Shown here: in pieces, positions 45,129 to 55,516 of the stretch
Layout: every line of letters starts with the position of its first letter
Position numbering within the stretch: position 1 is the first letter of the stretch
Assembly (NCBI RefSeq): GCF_002013895.1
Contig: NZ_MAFQ01000001.1
Span: forward strand, 558,001-622,000
Direction: 5' to 3'
Origin: Mycobacteroides franklinii
Lineage (GTDB): Bacteria; Actinomycetota; Actinomycetes; Mycobacteriales; Mycobacteriaceae
Length of the DNA: 64,000 nt
Notes under the pieces: model-generated
The model's database searches: none
The model's input: only the letters and a program-made list of their open reading frames with translations
Told to the model about the DNA's origin: nothing
Made by a program: the position numbers and the translations under genes

Positions 45129-46264
45129 CTGGCGATGAGCGGCCTGCGGTCAGTGAACTGAGCGCAGGCGCGCAGGCGCGCCAGGCCATTCAGTCTGCCC
45201 GCACCGTGGTGGTGAAGGTCGGTACCGCTGCCCTCACCGATGCGACGGGGACCTTCAGCGCCGACCGGATGGAGTACCTCGTCGAGGTCATCGAGGGCCG
45301 GATGAAGGCCGGATCCGATGTGGTGATCGTGTCCTCCGGAGCGATCGCGGCAGGCATGGTTCCGCTCGGATTGACCAAGCGTCCAACAGATTTGGCGACC
45401 AAGCAGGCTGCTGCCAGTGCGGGTCAGGTGGCGCTCATCGGCGCCTGGAGCGCCGCCTTCGCGCGCTATGAGCGCACCGTGGGGCAGGTGCTGCTGACCG
45501 CTCATGACATTTCGATGCGGGTGCACCACACCAATGCGCAGCGCACACTCGACAGGCTGCGCACCTTGCACGCGGTCGCCATCGTGAACGAGAACGACAC
45601 CGTGGCCACCAACGAGATCCGTTTCGGAGACAACGATCGCCTGTCGGCGCTCGTCGCGCATCTCGTGGGCGCCGACGCGCTGGTGCTGCTCTCCGATATC
45701 GATGGGCTCTACGATTCCGATCCCCGAAAGGGGAACGCGCGCTTTATATCTGAGGTGAGCGGGCCTGAGGACCTGTCCGATGTGATCGCCGGCCCCGGTG
45801 GCTCGCGCGGCACCGGGGGAATGGCCTCGAAGCTCTCCTCGGCGCTGTTGGCTTCCGACGCCGGTGTCCCGGTGCTGTTGGCCTCGGCGACAGAAGCTGC
45901 GGCGGCGCTGGGTGACGGCTCCTGCGGAACGGTTTTCGCGGCGCGGCCGCAACGCATGTCCGCTCGCAAGTTCTGGGTGCGCTACGCGGCCGAGGCCACC
46001 GGTTCGCTGACGCTGGACGCCGGCGCCGTGCGTGCGGTGGTGACCTCGCGACGGTCGTTGCTGCCCGCCGGGATTACCGGGGTATCCGGGCGCTTCCACG
46101 GGGGGGATGTCGTCGAGCTTCGCGACGTCGAGGGTTCGATGGTTGGCCGGGGCGTGGTGGCTTACGACGTAGCAGAGTTGGCGACCATGCTGGGCCGGTC
46201 TACCAACGAACTTCCCGAGGATCTGCGGCGTCCCGCCGTGCATGCCGACGACCTCGTCACCTGA
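45125..46264 (+). CDS. proB: Glutamate 5-kinase
   Basis: This 379-aa enzyme catalyses the first step of proline synthesis. The amino-acid kinase domain ([58 protein letters not shown]) is followed by a C-terminal PUA domain (about 285-370). The GTG at 45125 overlaps obg; in-frame sequence upstream lies inside obg. proA is 3 kb downstream rather than adjacent, separated by the three exported paralogues and rbsK. Confidence 0.95.
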   Translation: MTGDERPAVSELSAGAQARQAIQSARTVVVKVGTAALTDATGTFSADRMEYLVEVIEGRMKAGSDVVIVSSGAIAAGMVPLGLTKRPTDLATKQAAASAGQVALIGAWSAAFARYERTVGQVLLTAHDISMRVHHTNAQRTLDRLRTLHAVAIVNENDTVATNEIRFGDNDRLSALVAHLVGADALVLLSDIDGLYDSDPRKGNARFISEVSGPEDLSDVIAGPGGSRGTGGMASKLSSALLASDAGVPVLLASATEAAAALGDGSCGTVFAARPQRMSARKFWVRYAAEATGSLTLDAGAVRAVVTSRRSLLPAGITGVSGRFHGGDVVELRDVEGSMVGRGVVAYDVAELATMLGRSTNELPEDLRRPAVHADDLVT

Positions 46265-46378
46265 ACGCTTCGCGTATTTGCTCGAAAGAGTGGCGCGGTG
46301 TCTGAGCACCTGATACAAACGTTCAGCTAGTTCTCAGCTTGGGGGGTATTTCCCTGGGCTTCGTGTGGGAGGGATCAG

Positions 46379-47020
46379 ATGACAGGCCGGAGCATAGGGA
46401 TCATCAGCGCTTTCGTGAGCGCGGTGGCGTTGGTAGTGGGATTGTTCAGCTCGGTGGCCGTGGCAAGCGCGGCACCTGACACCGCTGAGACTCACATCAG
46501 GAGTCTGATCGCGGGCCAGCTGTCCGCGCTGCAGGCCGTCGACGCCGCCGCGTACGGCGCAACCTACTGCGCTGACTATCGCGACAAGGTGGAGGCCGAC
46601 CACAGCCAGATGTTCACGCCGCCGGACGTGACGCGGCTTGCGGGCGCCAGTGTCAAGAAGCTGCGCGCCAAGACCAAAGAGATCTTCCCGATGGCATCCA
46701 GCGATGCCGTAGAGGCCTTTGTGCAGGCGGTCGGCGACGAGGACCAGAACGAGGTTGATACCGCGTGGCACCAGCTGTGGGCCAGCTCGTTCGCGAAGCT
46801 GTCGTACCGGGTGAAGAGCGTCGATGTCACCGGCGACAATGCCGAAGCCATTGTCGCGGTTCGCGTCGGCAGCACAAGCACCAATCAGCGCTGGGATCTG
46901 ATCCGCGAGGGCCAGGACTGGAAGGACTGCACGGCGCCGCCGGAGCAGGACAACGTGCAGGGCATTGTCGGCGGCCAGGGCCGACAGGGTCTGCTGGATA
47001 CTCCGCTGACAGGGGAGTAA
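46379..47020 (+). CDS. Exported two-cysteine protein, paralogue 1 of 3
   Basis: This 213-aa protein has a Sec signal peptide (about 1-32, cleavage ASA-AP). The mature protein has an N-terminal helix, then YCADYRDK (cysteine near 62), a helical middle and a beta-rich end with VTGDNAEAIVAVRVGSTST...WDLIREGQDWKDCTAPP. This NTF2-like arrangement, with one cysteine in a CxxYRD motif and one after WxxC, recurs in the next two genes. GGAGGG precedes the ATG. No known function. Confidence 0.8.
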   Translation: MTGRSIGIISAFVSAVALVVGLFSSVAVASAAPDTAETHIRSLIAGQLSALQAVDAAAYGATYCADYRDKVEADHSQMFTPPDVTRLAGASVKKLRAKTKEIFPMASSDAVEAFVQAVGDEDQNEVDTAWHQLWASSFAKLSYRVKSVDVTGDNAEAIVAVRVGSTSTNQRWDLIREGQDWKDCTAPPEQDNVQGIVGGQGRQGLLDTPLTGE

Positions 47021-47168
47021 TCCCCGCGCGAAAACGTCTCCGACCGGCCGGTGAACGCGATTTTCGTGCCGCGCTGACTGGTAGGTTTGCTCGGTGAGAG
47101 TGCACGAGCTGATCTGGACTGATAGAAATTAGCTCAGGGGCAAGTGATCGATACGAGCGAGGGTAGTC

Positions 47169-47786
47169 ATGGTTTGCCGGAGATGGGCCGGAGCGGCGCT
47201 GGTGGGGGCCCTGTTGCTGGGCGGTGTGGGTTGCACGCGAACTGTCGACGGTGACGGTCAGCCCAACGCCGAGGCGCTGGCCACTGTGCACGACGAGAAA
47301 CAGATCAACGACTTGGTCCAGCAGCAAAACACCTATGCCGCGAATTTCGACTTCGCCAAGCTGGCCGAGACCAAGTGTGCCAAGTACCGGGACGCCACCG
47401 CCCAGAGCGGACCGCCCATTCCCGCGATGAACGAGATCGTCCCGCCCGAGATCGCCACTGCGCCCGGTGCGGGCGACGCACTGCGGGGATTGTTGTCGCA
47501 GAAGTTCCCCACGGTGCCGCCCGACGTCGTCAGCGCCGTCGTGGACAGCCTCGTCAATCAGGATGACCAGGCGTATCAGACGGCCATGCGCAATCTGCTG
47601 AAGTCGCTGATCGTCGTGAAGGCCGAAGTCCAGGACATCGAGATCAAGGGCGATCAGGCCACCGCGGAATTGACGGTGACCACCACCACCGGGGACAAGC
47701 CGGCCAAACGTGAGCAGCAGACCGTCAAGTTCATCAAGGAAAACGGCAAGTGGCTCGATTGCAATCCGCCGGGCTCGGGTAGCTGA
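47169..47786 (+). CDS. Lipoprotein, paralogue 2 of 3 of the two-cysteine exported family
   Basis: This 205-aa protein has a signal peptide ending in the lipobox LGGVGC (Cys22), so it is probably membrane-anchored, unlike its neighbours. ETKCAKYRDATAQ near 75 and IKGDQATAELTV...VKFIKENGKWLDCNPPG near the C-terminus match the shared pattern. The middle is a longer Pro-rich segment. It begins about 150 bases after paralogue 1. Confidence 0.82.
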   Translation: MVCRRWAGAALVGALLLGGVGCTRTVDGDGQPNAEALATVHDEKQINDLVQQQNTYAANFDFAKLAETKCAKYRDATAQSGPPIPAMNEIVPPEIATAPGAGDALRGLLSQKFPTVPPDVVSAVVDSLVNQDDQAYQTAMRNLLKSLIVVKAEVQDIEIKGDQATAELTVTTTTGDKPAKREQQTVKFIKENGKWLDCNPPGSGS

Positions 47787-47827
47787 CCGACCGTAACGGA
47801 TGCCGCGTTCCGCGGCGATAACGTGGT

Positions 47828-48400
47828 GTGAAGTACCGCCAATCAGGGGAGGGAACCGTCAAGCCAATGCTGGCCGTCGGCGTGGCTGTGGCCGCGCTGG
47901 CTGCGCTCGGTGCACCTGTGGTGCACGCGGCACCCAACCGGGACGCGGTGACAGAACACGTGCGGGCCTGGGAAAAGGCGTACAACGACGTCGACACCAA
48001 CAAGATCGGCGACTTGACGTGCGATAAGTACCGCGACCGGGAGATGGCGAACAACGAGTCGCGGATTCCCACCTGGGACGACTTCGTCAAGCCCTCGGAT
48101 CTGTACGCCAAGTTCCCCAAACTCACCCAGGAAACACTGGACCAGCTACTCGATGCCGCCAAGCGCAAGGACGCCGCTGCCTTTCGGCAGGCATCGGTTG
48201 ATGTGGTGCGGGAGAACGCGCATCTGACGGTCACCAACATCGACAAGGTCAATGTCATCGAGGCCAAGAACGCGACGGTCACGGTGACCACATCGTCGGT
48301 GTGGGGCAACGACTCGCCCAAGACCACCACCTCTGATTGGTATCTGACCTACGAGCGCGACGCCTGGCGTTACTGCAATCCGGTGATCACCGTCCGCTGA
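47828..48400 (+). CDS. Exported two-cysteine protein, paralogue 3 of 3
   Basis: This 190-aa protein's signal peptide spans about 1-35 (LAALGAPVVHA-AP). The mature part has DLTCDKYRDREMANN, a helical middle, and NATVTVTTSS...WYLTYERDAWRYCNPV, the same motif pair as its two upstream neighbours. The GTG at 47828 gives a normal basic n-region; the ATG at 47867 lies 12 bases from GGGGAGGG but would leave the signal without positive charge. It converges on rbsK with one base between stops. Confidence 0.78.
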   Translation: MKYRQSGEGTVKPMLAVGVAVAALAALGAPVVHAAPNRDAVTEHVRAWEKAYNDVDTNKIGDLTCDKYRDREMANNESRIPTWDDFVKPSDLYAKFPKLTQETLDQLLDAAKRKDAAAFRQASVDVVRENAHLTVTNIDKVNVIEAKNATVTVTTSSVWGNDSPKTTTSDWYLTYERDAWRYCNPVITVR

Positions 48401-48401
48401 C

Positions 48402-49268
48402 TCAGGACCCCTTGAGCGACAGCTCGATCCGGGCAGCGGACGGGGCGCAGTTTCCGGCCCCTGAGCGCAGGGTGGCCAGCGCGCCTGCCACATTCGCGTG
48501 CCGCAAGGCCGTCTCCGCTCCGAGCGGCCACCAGGCCGCCAGCACACCCGCGAAAACATCACCGGCGCCGGTGGTGTCGAGCGGTCGCACCGGATACGAC
48601 GGCACCGTGAGCTCACCCTGCGGGCTGCGATAGCGCGATCCCTCGTCGCCCAGCGTGGTGACCAGATGCCGTGACGGGTACAACCAGGATGCGGCCTCGG
48701 TCTGGTTGACGACGACCACGCTGGCACGAAAGGCCAGCTCTGCCAGGTCGGGCGAACGCTCGGGTACCGGGGATGCGTTGAGCACGAACTGCTTTCCGGC
48801 TTCGGCGGCCCAGCGGGCCGCCGTCAGCGCCACCTCGACGGGGATTTCCAACTGGCACAGCAGCACATCGTGCGAGCAGATGATGTCCTTGTGCAGCTTC
48901 TCGTCCAGCGTGAAATCACTGTTGGCGCCCGGGGCCACCACGATGCAGTTCTCGCCGGAATCCTCCACCGTGATGGTGGCCATTCCGCTGGGTCCGTCGA
49001 CCTCGACGAGCCCATCCAGACCAATATTGTTGTCCGCCAGGTGAGATCGCAGCATCGGTGCGGCGCCGTCGGAGCCCACCGCGCCGATGAACTGCACCGA
49101 AGCGCCCGCCCGCGCCGCCGCCACGGCCTGATTGGCGCCCTTGCCTCCCGGAGCGGGCAGGGCCGATGTCGCCAGCACTGTCGCTCCAGGGGCAGGCAGC
49201 TCCTCCACCCGCAACGTCAGATCCATGTTGACGCTACCGAGGACGCATACCGTGGCTAACTCAGTCAC
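48402..49268 (-). CDS. rbsK: Ribokinase (PfkB family)
   Basis: This 288-aa sugar kinase has the N-terminal VLGSVNMDLTLRVEELPAPG and GGKGANQAVAAARAGA (PfkB signature 1) and the C-terminal DTTGAGDVFAGVLAAWWPLG (signature 2, with catalytic Asp). It phosphorylates ribose to ribose-5-phosphate. GTG start, divergent from proA (56-base gap). Corresponds to Rv2436. Confidence 0.9.
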   Translation of the reverse strand: MTELATVCVLGSVNMDLTLRVEELPAPGATVLATSALPAPGGKGANQAVAAARAGASVQFIGAVGSDGAAPMLRSHLADNNIGLDGLVEVDGPSGMATITVEDSGENCIVVAPGANSDFTLDEKLHKDIICSHDVLLCQLEIPVEVALTAARWAAEAGKQFVLNASPVPERSPDLAELAFRASVVVVNQTEAASWLYPSRHLVTTLGDEGSRYRSPQGELTVPSYPVRPLDTTGAGDVFAGVLAAWWPLGAETALRHANVAGALATLRSGAGNCAPSAARIELSLKGS

Positions 49269-49324
49269 CCGCCTAGGTTAGTCCTGGCGCAGCTACATTT
49301 CGGCCACCCGGATACCCTGACACG

Positions 49325-50641
49325 ATGAGCGTTTCAACCAACGAGTTGGCCTACGGATCTGGGCGGTCCGCGGGTGGCCTCTCGAGCGACGCCGAGGACC
49401 TGCGCGCAAGCGTTCATGATGCCGCCCGGCGGGCGCGTGTGGCGGCCCGTGATCTGGCTCGGCTGACGGCCGATGCGAAGAACTCCGCGCTCCTCGCGGC
49501 GGCTGATGCCGTCGTCGCAGCCACCGATTCGATCATCGCGGCCAATGCCGATGACCTGCAGCGCGCACGGGACGCCGGTATTGACGAGGCCATGCTCGAC
49601 CGCCTGGCCCTCGATGCACGCCGAGTGGCCGGTATTGCCGACGGTCTGCGCCAGGTCGCGGGTCTAGCGGACCCGATCGGCGAGATCCTGCGCGGCTCCA
49701 CCCGCCCCAACGGACTGCGGTTGCGCCAGATCAGGGTGCCCCTCGGGGTGGTCGGCATGGTGTACGAAGGACGACCGAACGTCACGGTCGATGCATTCGG
49801 GTTGACCCTCAAGTCGGGCAACGCGGTGCTGCTGCGCGGCAGCTCCTCGGCCGCAACCTCCAATACCGAACTCGTGCGGGTGCTGCGCGAGTCGTTGGTC
49901 GCCAGCGCCCTGCCCGCCGATACTGTCCAGCTGCTCGACAGCCGGGACCGGGTGACCGTCACCCATCTCATTCAGGCACGTGGACTGGTTGACGTCGTGA
50001 TCCCGCGCGGCGGGGCCGGCCTCATCGACGCGGTGGTGCGCGATGCGCAGGTGCCTACCATCGAAACCGGCGTGGGCAACTGCCACGTGTACGTGCACGC
50101 CGACGCCGATCTCGCTCTGGCCGAGCGGATTGTGTTGAACTCCAAGACTCGTCGCCCCAGCGTGTGCAACGCCGCCGAGACTCTGTTGATCGACCGGGCC
50201 ATTGCGGACGTCGCGGTGCCGCGGCTCGTCGGCGCACTGCAGGCCGCCGGTGTCACCGTGCACGCCGATCTTGCCGTGCCGGGTGTGGTTCCGGTGACCG
50301 ATGCGGATTTCGGCACCGAATACCTTTCCCTGGACATCGCGGCAGCTGTCGTCGACGATCTCGATGCCGCCATCCGCCACATCGAGCGTTACTCCAGCGG
50401 GCACACCGACGCTATCGTCACCGCGAATCTCGGTGCGGCCCAGGAATTCACCGATCGGGTGGATAGTGCCGCCGTGATGGTCAACGCCTCCACGGCGTTC
50501 ACCGATGGCGAGCAATTCGGATTCGGCGCCGAGATCGGCATCTCGACCCAGAAGCTGCACGCGCGTGGCCCGATGGGCCTGCCCGAACTGACCACCACCA
50601 AGTGGATCGTCCTCGGCGACGGTCAGATCCGTCCCACCTAA
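49325..50641 (+). CDS. proA: Gamma-glutamyl phosphate reductase
   Basis: This 438-aa NADPH-dependent enzyme of proline synthesis has the aldehyde-dehydrogenase-type fold. [40 protein letters not shown] contains the cofactor loop, and the catalytic cysteine lies in [17 protein letters not shown]. The N-terminus has an extra Ser/Gly-rich stretch of about 25 residues before the conserved start. The MoxR ATPase gene begins 13 bases after the stop. Confidence 0.95.
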   Translation: MSVSTNELAYGSGRSAGGLSSDAEDLRASVHDAARRARVAARDLARLTADAKNSALLAAADAVVAATDSIIAANADDLQRARDAGIDEAMLDRLALDARRVAGIADGLRQVAGLADPIGEILRGSTRPNGLRLRQIRVPLGVVGMVYEGRPNVTVDAFGLTLKSGNAVLLRGSSSAATSNTELVRVLRESLVASALPADTVQLLDSRDRVTVTHLIQARGLVDVVIPRGGAGLIDAVVRDAQVPTIETGVGNCHVYVHADADLALAERIVLNSKTRRPSVCNAAETLLIDRAIADVAVPRLVGALQAAGVTVHADLAVPGVVPVTDADFGTEYLSLDIAAAVVDDLDAAIRHIERYSSGHTDAIVTANLGAAQEFTDRVDSAAVMVNASTAFTDGEQFGFGAEIGISTQKLHARGPMGLPELTTTKWIVLGDGQIRPT

Positions 50642-50654
50642 CACCTGGAGCACC

Positions 50655-51560
50655 GTGTCTGATTCTCTTCGCCCGAGCGGCTCATCGCAGTCTCGAACGC
50701 AGACCTCGCCGATGTTCACGAGCATCGATGACGTCACCACACGCTTGGCCGAGACCGGATACCTGGCGGACACCGCCACGGCGACGGCGGTATTCCTGGC
50801 CGACCGACTGGGCAAGCCACTTCTTGTGGAGGGCCCGGCGGGAGTCGGCAAGACCGAATTGGCCAGGGCGGTAGCGCAAACCACCGGTGCGGGTCTGGTG
50901 CGTCTGCAGTGCTATGAGGGTGTCGACGAGGCCCGCGCTCTCTACGAGTGGAATCACGCCAAGCAGATCCTGCGTATCCAGGCCGGATCGGGTGACTGGG
51001 ATGAGACCAAGACCGATGTCTTCGCCGAGGAATTCCTGCTGTCGCGGCCGCTGCTGACGGCGATCCGCCGCGAGGACCCCACCGTGCTCCTCATCGACGA
51101 GACCGACAAGGCCGATATCGAGATCGAGGGCCTGCTGCTGGAGGTGCTCAGCGATTTCGCGGTCACCATCCCCGAACTGGGAACCATCGCGGCCAGCCGA
51201 AAGCCCTTCGTGCTGTTGACCTCCAATGCCACCCGCGAGTTGTCCGAGGCGCTCAAGCGGCGCTGCCTGTTCCTGCACATCGACTTTCCCGATGCGGAGC
51301 TGGAGCGGCGCATCCTGCTCAAGCGGGTTCCCGAGCTTCCCGCGGCGCTGGCCGAGGAACTGGTGCGGATCATCGGTGTGCTGCGCAACATGCAGCTCAA
51401 GAAGGTGCCCTCGGTGGCCGAGACCATCGATTGGGGTCGCACCATTTTGGCGCTCGGGCTGGACACCCTCGATGACGCGGTCATCGCGTCGACCCTTGGC
51501 GTGATCCTCAAACATCACTCCGATCAACAGCGTGCCGCCGGAGAGCTGAGGCTGAACTGA
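50655..51560 (+). CDS. MoxR-type AAA+ ATPase
   Basis: This 301-aa ATPase has Walker A LLVEGPAGVGKTELARAVA near 56-74, Walker B TVLLIDETDKAD near 147, and a sensor region FVLLTSNATRELSEALKRRC. MoxR ATPases act as chaperones loading metals or assembling complexes with VWA partners. The VWA gene follows after 31 bases, the usual pairing (Rv2426c-Rv2425c). Its first codons share a 15-base sequence with nadD. Confidence 0.92.
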   Translation: MSDSLRPSGSSQSRTQTSPMFTSIDDVTTRLAETGYLADTATATAVFLADRLGKPLLVEGPAGVGKTELARAVAQTTGAGLVRLQCYEGVDEARALYEWNHAKQILRIQAGSGDWDETKTDVFAEEFLLSRPLLTAIRREDPTVLLIDETDKADIEIEGLLLEVLSDFAVTIPELGTIAASRKPFVLLTSNATRELSEALKRRCLFLHIDFPDAELERRILLKRVPELPAALAEELVRIIGVLRNMQLKKVPSVAETIDWGRTILALGLDTLDDAVIASTLGVILKHHSDQQRAAGELRLN

Positions 51561-51591
51561 TGAGCGCTCCCGCGAAGAAGAGACGGCACTA

Positions 51592-53019
51592 ATGCCCCCG
51601 CGTAAGCCTCCGAAGGCGGTGCTGCCCCTGGCACCGCACGGTCTGCCGGGCCATCTGGTGGGCTTCGTGGAAGCACTACGCGAACAAGGTATTTCGGTGG
51701 GCCCGTCGGAGACCGTGGACGCCGGCCGGGTGATGACCGTGCTGGGACTGCAGAGCCGCACCGAACTTCGGGAGGGCTTGGCCTGCGCAGTATTGCGCCG
51801 TGCCGATCATCGTCTCACCTTCGATGTGCTGTTTGACCTGTGGTTCCCGCCCGCGCTCGGGGCGCGCTTCGTCGAGGTGGATCCGGAATCGACACCTCTG
51901 GACATTCAGGACATCGAGCAGGTGCGCGATGAGTTGGTGGACCTGCTGTCCTCCGATGCCGGAGACAAGCCGCTGAATTCGTTGATCGCGCAGATCGTGG
52001 AGGCCTACGGCAAGTACAACTCCACCCGGGGCACCTCCTATTCGGCGTATCAGGCCATGAAATCGCTGTCCCTGGATCAGATCGAGGCCAAACTGCTGGC
52101 GGGTCTGCTCGGCGACGGGGACTCAGACGCCCCGGCATCGCCGACCGATCAGGCGGTAGCGAAAGCGATTGCCAAAGAACGTGTCTCGAAGGTGCGCCAG
52201 CTCGTTGAGGCGGAGACCAAACGCCGCACCGCGGAACAGCTGGGGCGAGAACGCGTCACCGCGTACGGGGTGCCGCAGTTGGCCGAGAACGTGGAATTCC
52301 TGCGCGCCTCGGGGGAGCAGTTGCGCAACATGCGGCGGGTGGTGCACCCGTTGGCGCGGATGCTGGCCAGCCGCCTTGCGGCCCGGCGCCGACGTGCCCA
52401 CACCGGCCAGATCGATCTGCGTCGCACGCTGCGCAAGTCCATGTCCACCGGCGGCGTGCCGATCGACGTCGTGCAGAAGAAGCCCCGGCCCGCACGTCCC
52501 GAGCTGGTGGTGCTCTGTGATGTCTCGGGATCGGTGGCGGGCTTCTCGCATTTCACGCTGTTGCTGGTCAACGCGCTGCGTCAGCAGTTCTCCCGGGTGC
52601 GCGTGTTCGCTTTCATCGACACTACCGACGAGGTGACCCACCTGTTTACTCCCGATACCGACCTGGCCGAGGCGATCGTGCGGATCACCCGGGAGGCGGA
52701 GGTGTTCACCGGCGATGGGCACAGCGACTACGGGCACGCGTTCAAGACGTTTGTCGAGAAGTTCCCGACGGTGCTGTCTCCCCGTAGCGCGCTGCTGATC
52801 CTCGGTGACGGACGCACCAACTACCGCAATCCTGCCGTCGAGGTGCTGTCCTCCATGGTGTCGTCCAGCCGCCACGCCCACTGGCTCAACCCCGAGCCCA
52901 AGAATCACTGGGGAACCGGGGATTCGGCGGCCACGCGGTACCAGGACGCCATCACCATGCATGAATGCCGCTCGGCCAAGCAGCTGGCCGCGGTGATCGA
53001 CAACCTGCTACCGGTTTAG
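51592..53019 (+). CDS. VWA-domain protein, partner of the MoxR ATPase (CoxE type)
   Basis: This 475-aa protein's N-terminal half is helical ([24 protein letters not shown]...), the CoxE-like region. The VWA domain begins near 300 with the MIDAS motif [14 protein letters not shown] (D-x-S-x-S), later [11 protein letters not shown] (Thr/Ser position degenerate) and [14 protein letters not shown] (Asp). Probably cytoplasmic. Cotranscribed with the AAA ATPase. Confidence 0.88.
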   Translation: MPPRKPPKAVLPLAPHGLPGHLVGFVEALREQGISVGPSETVDAGRVMTVLGLQSRTELREGLACAVLRRADHRLTFDVLFDLWFPPALGARFVEVDPESTPLDIQDIEQVRDELVDLLSSDAGDKPLNSLIAQIVEAYGKYNSTRGTSYSAYQAMKSLSLDQIEAKLLAGLLGDGDSDAPASPTDQAVAKAIAKERVSKVRQLVEAETKRRTAEQLGRERVTAYGVPQLAENVEFLRASGEQLRNMRRVVHPLARMLASRLAARRRRAHTGQIDLRRTLRKSMSTGGVPIDVVQKKPRPARPELVVLCDVSGSVAGFSHFTLLLVNALRQQFSRVRVFAFIDTTDEVTHLFTPDTDLAEAIVRITREAEVFTGDGHSDYGHAFKTFVEKFPTVLSPRSALLILGDGRTNYRNPAVEVLSSMVSSSRHAHWLNPEPKNHWGTGDSAATRYQDAITMHECRSAKQLAAVIDNLLPV

Positions 53020-53051
53020 CGTGGCCTATCACTCCAGTAAGCTGGCAATTC

Positions 53052-53711
53052 GTGCAATCTGTCCCGGAGGCTCCTCGCGCAAGCGGCTCATCGCAGCGCC
53101 GACGACTTGGAGTGATGGGTGGGACGTTCGATCCCATCCACAACGGCCACTTGGTTGCCGCTAGTGAGGTCGCCGATCGATTTGAGCTCGATGAGGTCAT
53201 CTTCGTGCCGACGGGTCAGCCGTGGCAGAAGCAGGGGCGCAAGGTCAGTCCCGCCGAACATCGGTATCTGATGACGGTCATCGCCACCGCATCGAATCCG
53301 CGGTTCACCGTCAGCCGGGCCGATATCGACCGCGGCGGCGCGACCTACACCGTCGACACCCTTATCGACCTGCGGGACGCGCATCCCGATGCGGACCTGT
53401 ACTTCATCACCGGCGCGGACGCGCTCGCATCGATCCTGTCGTGGGAGAACTGGGAGCAGCTGTTCACCTTGGCCAAGTTCATCGGTGTCAGCCGGCCCGG
53501 TTACGAACTGAGTTCCGATCACATCGCCCATGCCGAGCTGCCGCCGGACGGGCTCACACTTGTCGAGGTGCCGGCGCTCGCCATCTCGTCGACCGACTGC
53601 CGGATACGGGCGGGCCAATCGCGGCCCATCTGGTACCTGGTACCCGATGGGGTGGTGCAGTACGTCGCCAAGCACCAGCTCTACAGCCGAAATCGAGGAG
53701 ACGCCGCATGA
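53052..53711 (+). CDS. nadD: Nicotinate-nucleotide adenylyltransferase
   Basis: This 219-aa NAD-synthesis enzyme has nucleotidyltransferase motifs [21 protein letters not shown] (with the T/HxGH signature) and the C-terminal [21 protein letters not shown] (ISSTxxR). The start is uncertain: the GTG at 53052 gives a 20-residue leader containing [10 protein letters not shown] before the conserved strand, while ATG 53115 would remove part of that strand. The stop overlaps rsfS by 4 bases. Corresponds to Rv2421c. Confidence 0.92.
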   Translation: MQSVPEAPRASGSSQRRRLGVMGGTFDPIHNGHLVAASEVADRFELDEVIFVPTGQPWQKQGRKVSPAEHRYLMTVIATASNPRFTVSRADIDRGGATYTVDTLIDLRDAHPDADLYFITGADALASILSWENWEQLFTLAKFIGVSRPGYELSSDHIAHAELPPDGLTLVEVPALAISSTDCRIRAGQSRPIWYLVPDGVVQYVAKHQLYSRNRGDAA

Positions 53712-54121
53712 CCGCCGCCCCAGACGCCGTCGAGCTGGCCACGTTGGCCGCCCAGGCCGCCGCGTCCAAGCTTGCCACCGATGTCGTCGTCATCGACGTC
53801 TCCGAGCAGTTGGTCATCACCGACTGTTTCGTGATTGCCTCGGCGGCCAATGAGCGCCAGGTCAATGCGATCGTCGATCAGGTCGAGGAGGTTCTGCGTC
53901 GGGCCGGTCAGAAGCCGGTGCGCCGTGAAGGTGGCCGCGAGGGACGCTGGACACTGCTCGATTACGTGGACGTCGTGGTACACGTACAGCATGAGGATGA
54001 ACGTAATTACTATGCGCTGGAACGGCTTTGGCGTGATTGCCCGGTCATCCCGGTTGACCTGGACGCGTTGCCGGCCGAGTACTCCACCGAGACGCCCGCC
54101 GACACGGAGGAAGGCGCATGA
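53708..54121 (+). CDS. rsfS: Ribosomal silencing factor RsfS
   Basis: This 137-aa protein binds L14 and blocks subunit joining under nutrient limitation. Signature [38 protein letters not shown] and [36 protein letters not shown] overlaps nadD (ATGA) and its own stop overlaps gpgP (ATGA); the genes are translationally coupled. Corresponds to Rv2420c. Confidence 0.96.
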   Translation: MTAAPDAVELATLAAQAAASKLATDVVVIDVSEQLVITDCFVIASAANERQVNAIVDQVEEVLRRAGQKPVRREGGREGRWTLLDYVDVVVHVQHEDERNYYALERLWRDCPVIPVDLDALPAEYSTETPADTEEGA

Positions 54122-54783
54122 TCCGGCGGTTGGTGCTGCTGCGGCATGGGCAGACGACCTTCAATGCCGACAGCCGGATGCAAGGACAGCTCGACACCGG
54201 ACTGTCTGATCTGGGCCGCGCCCAGGCGGTGGCGGCTGCCGAGGTGTTGGCCAAGCGACTGCCGCTGGCCATTGTGTCCTCGGATCTGCAGCGCGCGTAT
54301 GACACCGCGACGGCGCTGGCGGACCGCTGTCACGTCGAGGTATCGGTCGATGAGCGGCTGCGGGAAACACATCTGGGCGACTGGCAGGGCCTGACTCACC
54401 ATGAGGTCGACGCCATCGCCCCGGGCGCCCGCGCCGAATGGCGTGACGACGCGACGCTGGCACCGCACGGGGGAGAAAGCCGCATCGACGTGGCCAATCG
54501 CAGCGTGCCTGTCGTCGCCGAACTCGTTGCTGCGGTACCGGAGTGGGGAACTGACGAGCGCGATCACCCGGTGGTGCTGGTGGCGCATGGCGGTTTGATT
54601 GCCGCGCTCACCGCCGCCTTGCTGCGGTTGGATGTGGGCAATTGGCCGGTGCTGGGCGGGATGGGCAATGCGAGCTGGGTTCAGCTGGGCGGACATTCGG
54701 CCGATGGCGCGGGCTTCGACGACATCCGCTGGCGCCTGGACGTGTGGAACGCCTCGGCGCAGGTGACCAATGACGTCCTCTGA
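54118..54783 (+). CDS. gpgP: Glucosyl-3-phosphoglycerate phosphatase (phosphoglycerate mutase fold)
   Basis: This 221-aa histidine phosphatase has [27 protein letters not shown] with the nucleophile His10, and [18 protein letters not shown] with the second histidine. In mycobacteria this syntenic gene (Rv2419c) dephosphorylates glucosyl-3-phosphoglycerate in methylglucose lipopolysaccharide (MGLP) synthesis. The adjacent octT supports that reading over a generic mutase. Confidence 0.87.
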   Translation: MIRRLVLLRHGQTTFNADSRMQGQLDTGLSDLGRAQAVAAAEVLAKRLPLAIVSSDLQRAYDTATALADRCHVEVSVDERLRETHLGDWQGLTHHEVDAIAPGARAEWRDDATLAPHGGESRIDVANRSVPVVAELVAAVPEWGTDERDHPVVLVAHGGLIAALTAALLRLDVGNWPVLGGMGNASWVQLGGHSADGAGFDDIRWRLDVWNASAQVTNDVL

Positions 54784-55513
54784 CGAAGACGCAGGGCGCA
54801 AGAAGCTCCTGATCTTCGCGGACTCGCTGTCCTACTACGGTCCCACCGGCGGCCTGCCCGCGGATGACCCGAGGATTTGGCCCAATATCGTTGGGCAGCA
54901 TCTCGGTTGGGATGTGGAACTGATCGCACGGATCGGTTGGACGTGCCGCGACGTGTGGTGGGCGGCCATCCAGGATCCACGCGCCTGGGCCGCGGTACCC
55001 CGCGCGGGAGCGGTGATCTTCGCGACCAGTGGGATGGATTCACTGCCGTCGCCGCTGCCGACCGCGCTGCGCGAGTCCATTCGGTTGATTCGACCCCCGA
55101 GATTGCGGAGCTGGGTCCGTGACGGATATGGCTGGTTGCAGCCGAGACTGTCGCCCATTGCGCGGGTTGCGCTGCCGCCCAAGCTCACTGTGGAATACCT
55201 CGAAAAGACCCGTGGTGCACTTGATTTCAACCGTCCTGGGCTGCCCATGATCGCTTCATTGCCATCGGTGCACATCGCGGAGTCGTACGGTCGGGTGCAC
55301 TCCGGCAGAGAAGCCACCGCGTCGGCCATCCAAAGCTGGGCATCCGAGCACAAGATGCCCGTGGTGGATCTGAAGGAAGCTGTCGGCGAGGAGATATTCT
55401 CGGGCCGGGGAAATCCGGACGGGATCCACTGGAACTTTGTCGCACACGAACGCGTTGCCGAATTGATGATCAACGCACTGCAGACTGCGCTGCCCGAGCT
55501 CGGGGTTCGGTGA
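54770..55513 (+). CDS. octT: SGNH-fold octanoyltransferase of MGLP synthesis (OctT, Rv2418c type)
   Basis: This 247-aa protein has the SGNH block [17 protein letters not shown] (serine in ADS), then [19 protein letters not shown], and a C-terminal [15 protein letters not shown] with the D-x2-H catalytic pair. The M. tuberculosis homologue octanoylates early MGLP intermediates. It starts 14 bases inside gpgP, so the two MGLP steps are coupled. The symbol follows that homology and context. Confidence 0.8.
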   Translation: MTSSDEDAGRKKLLIFADSLSYYGPTGGLPADDPRIWPNIVGQHLGWDVELIARIGWTCRDVWWAAIQDPRAWAAVPRAGAVIFATSGMDSLPSPLPTALRESIRLIRPPRLRSWVRDGYGWLQPRLSPIARVALPPKLTVEYLEKTRGALDFNRPGLPMIASLPSVHIAESYGRVHSGREATASAIQSWASEHKMPVVDLKEAVGEEIFSGRGNPDGIHWNFVAHERVAELMINALQTALPELGVR

Positions 55514-55516
55514 CCC

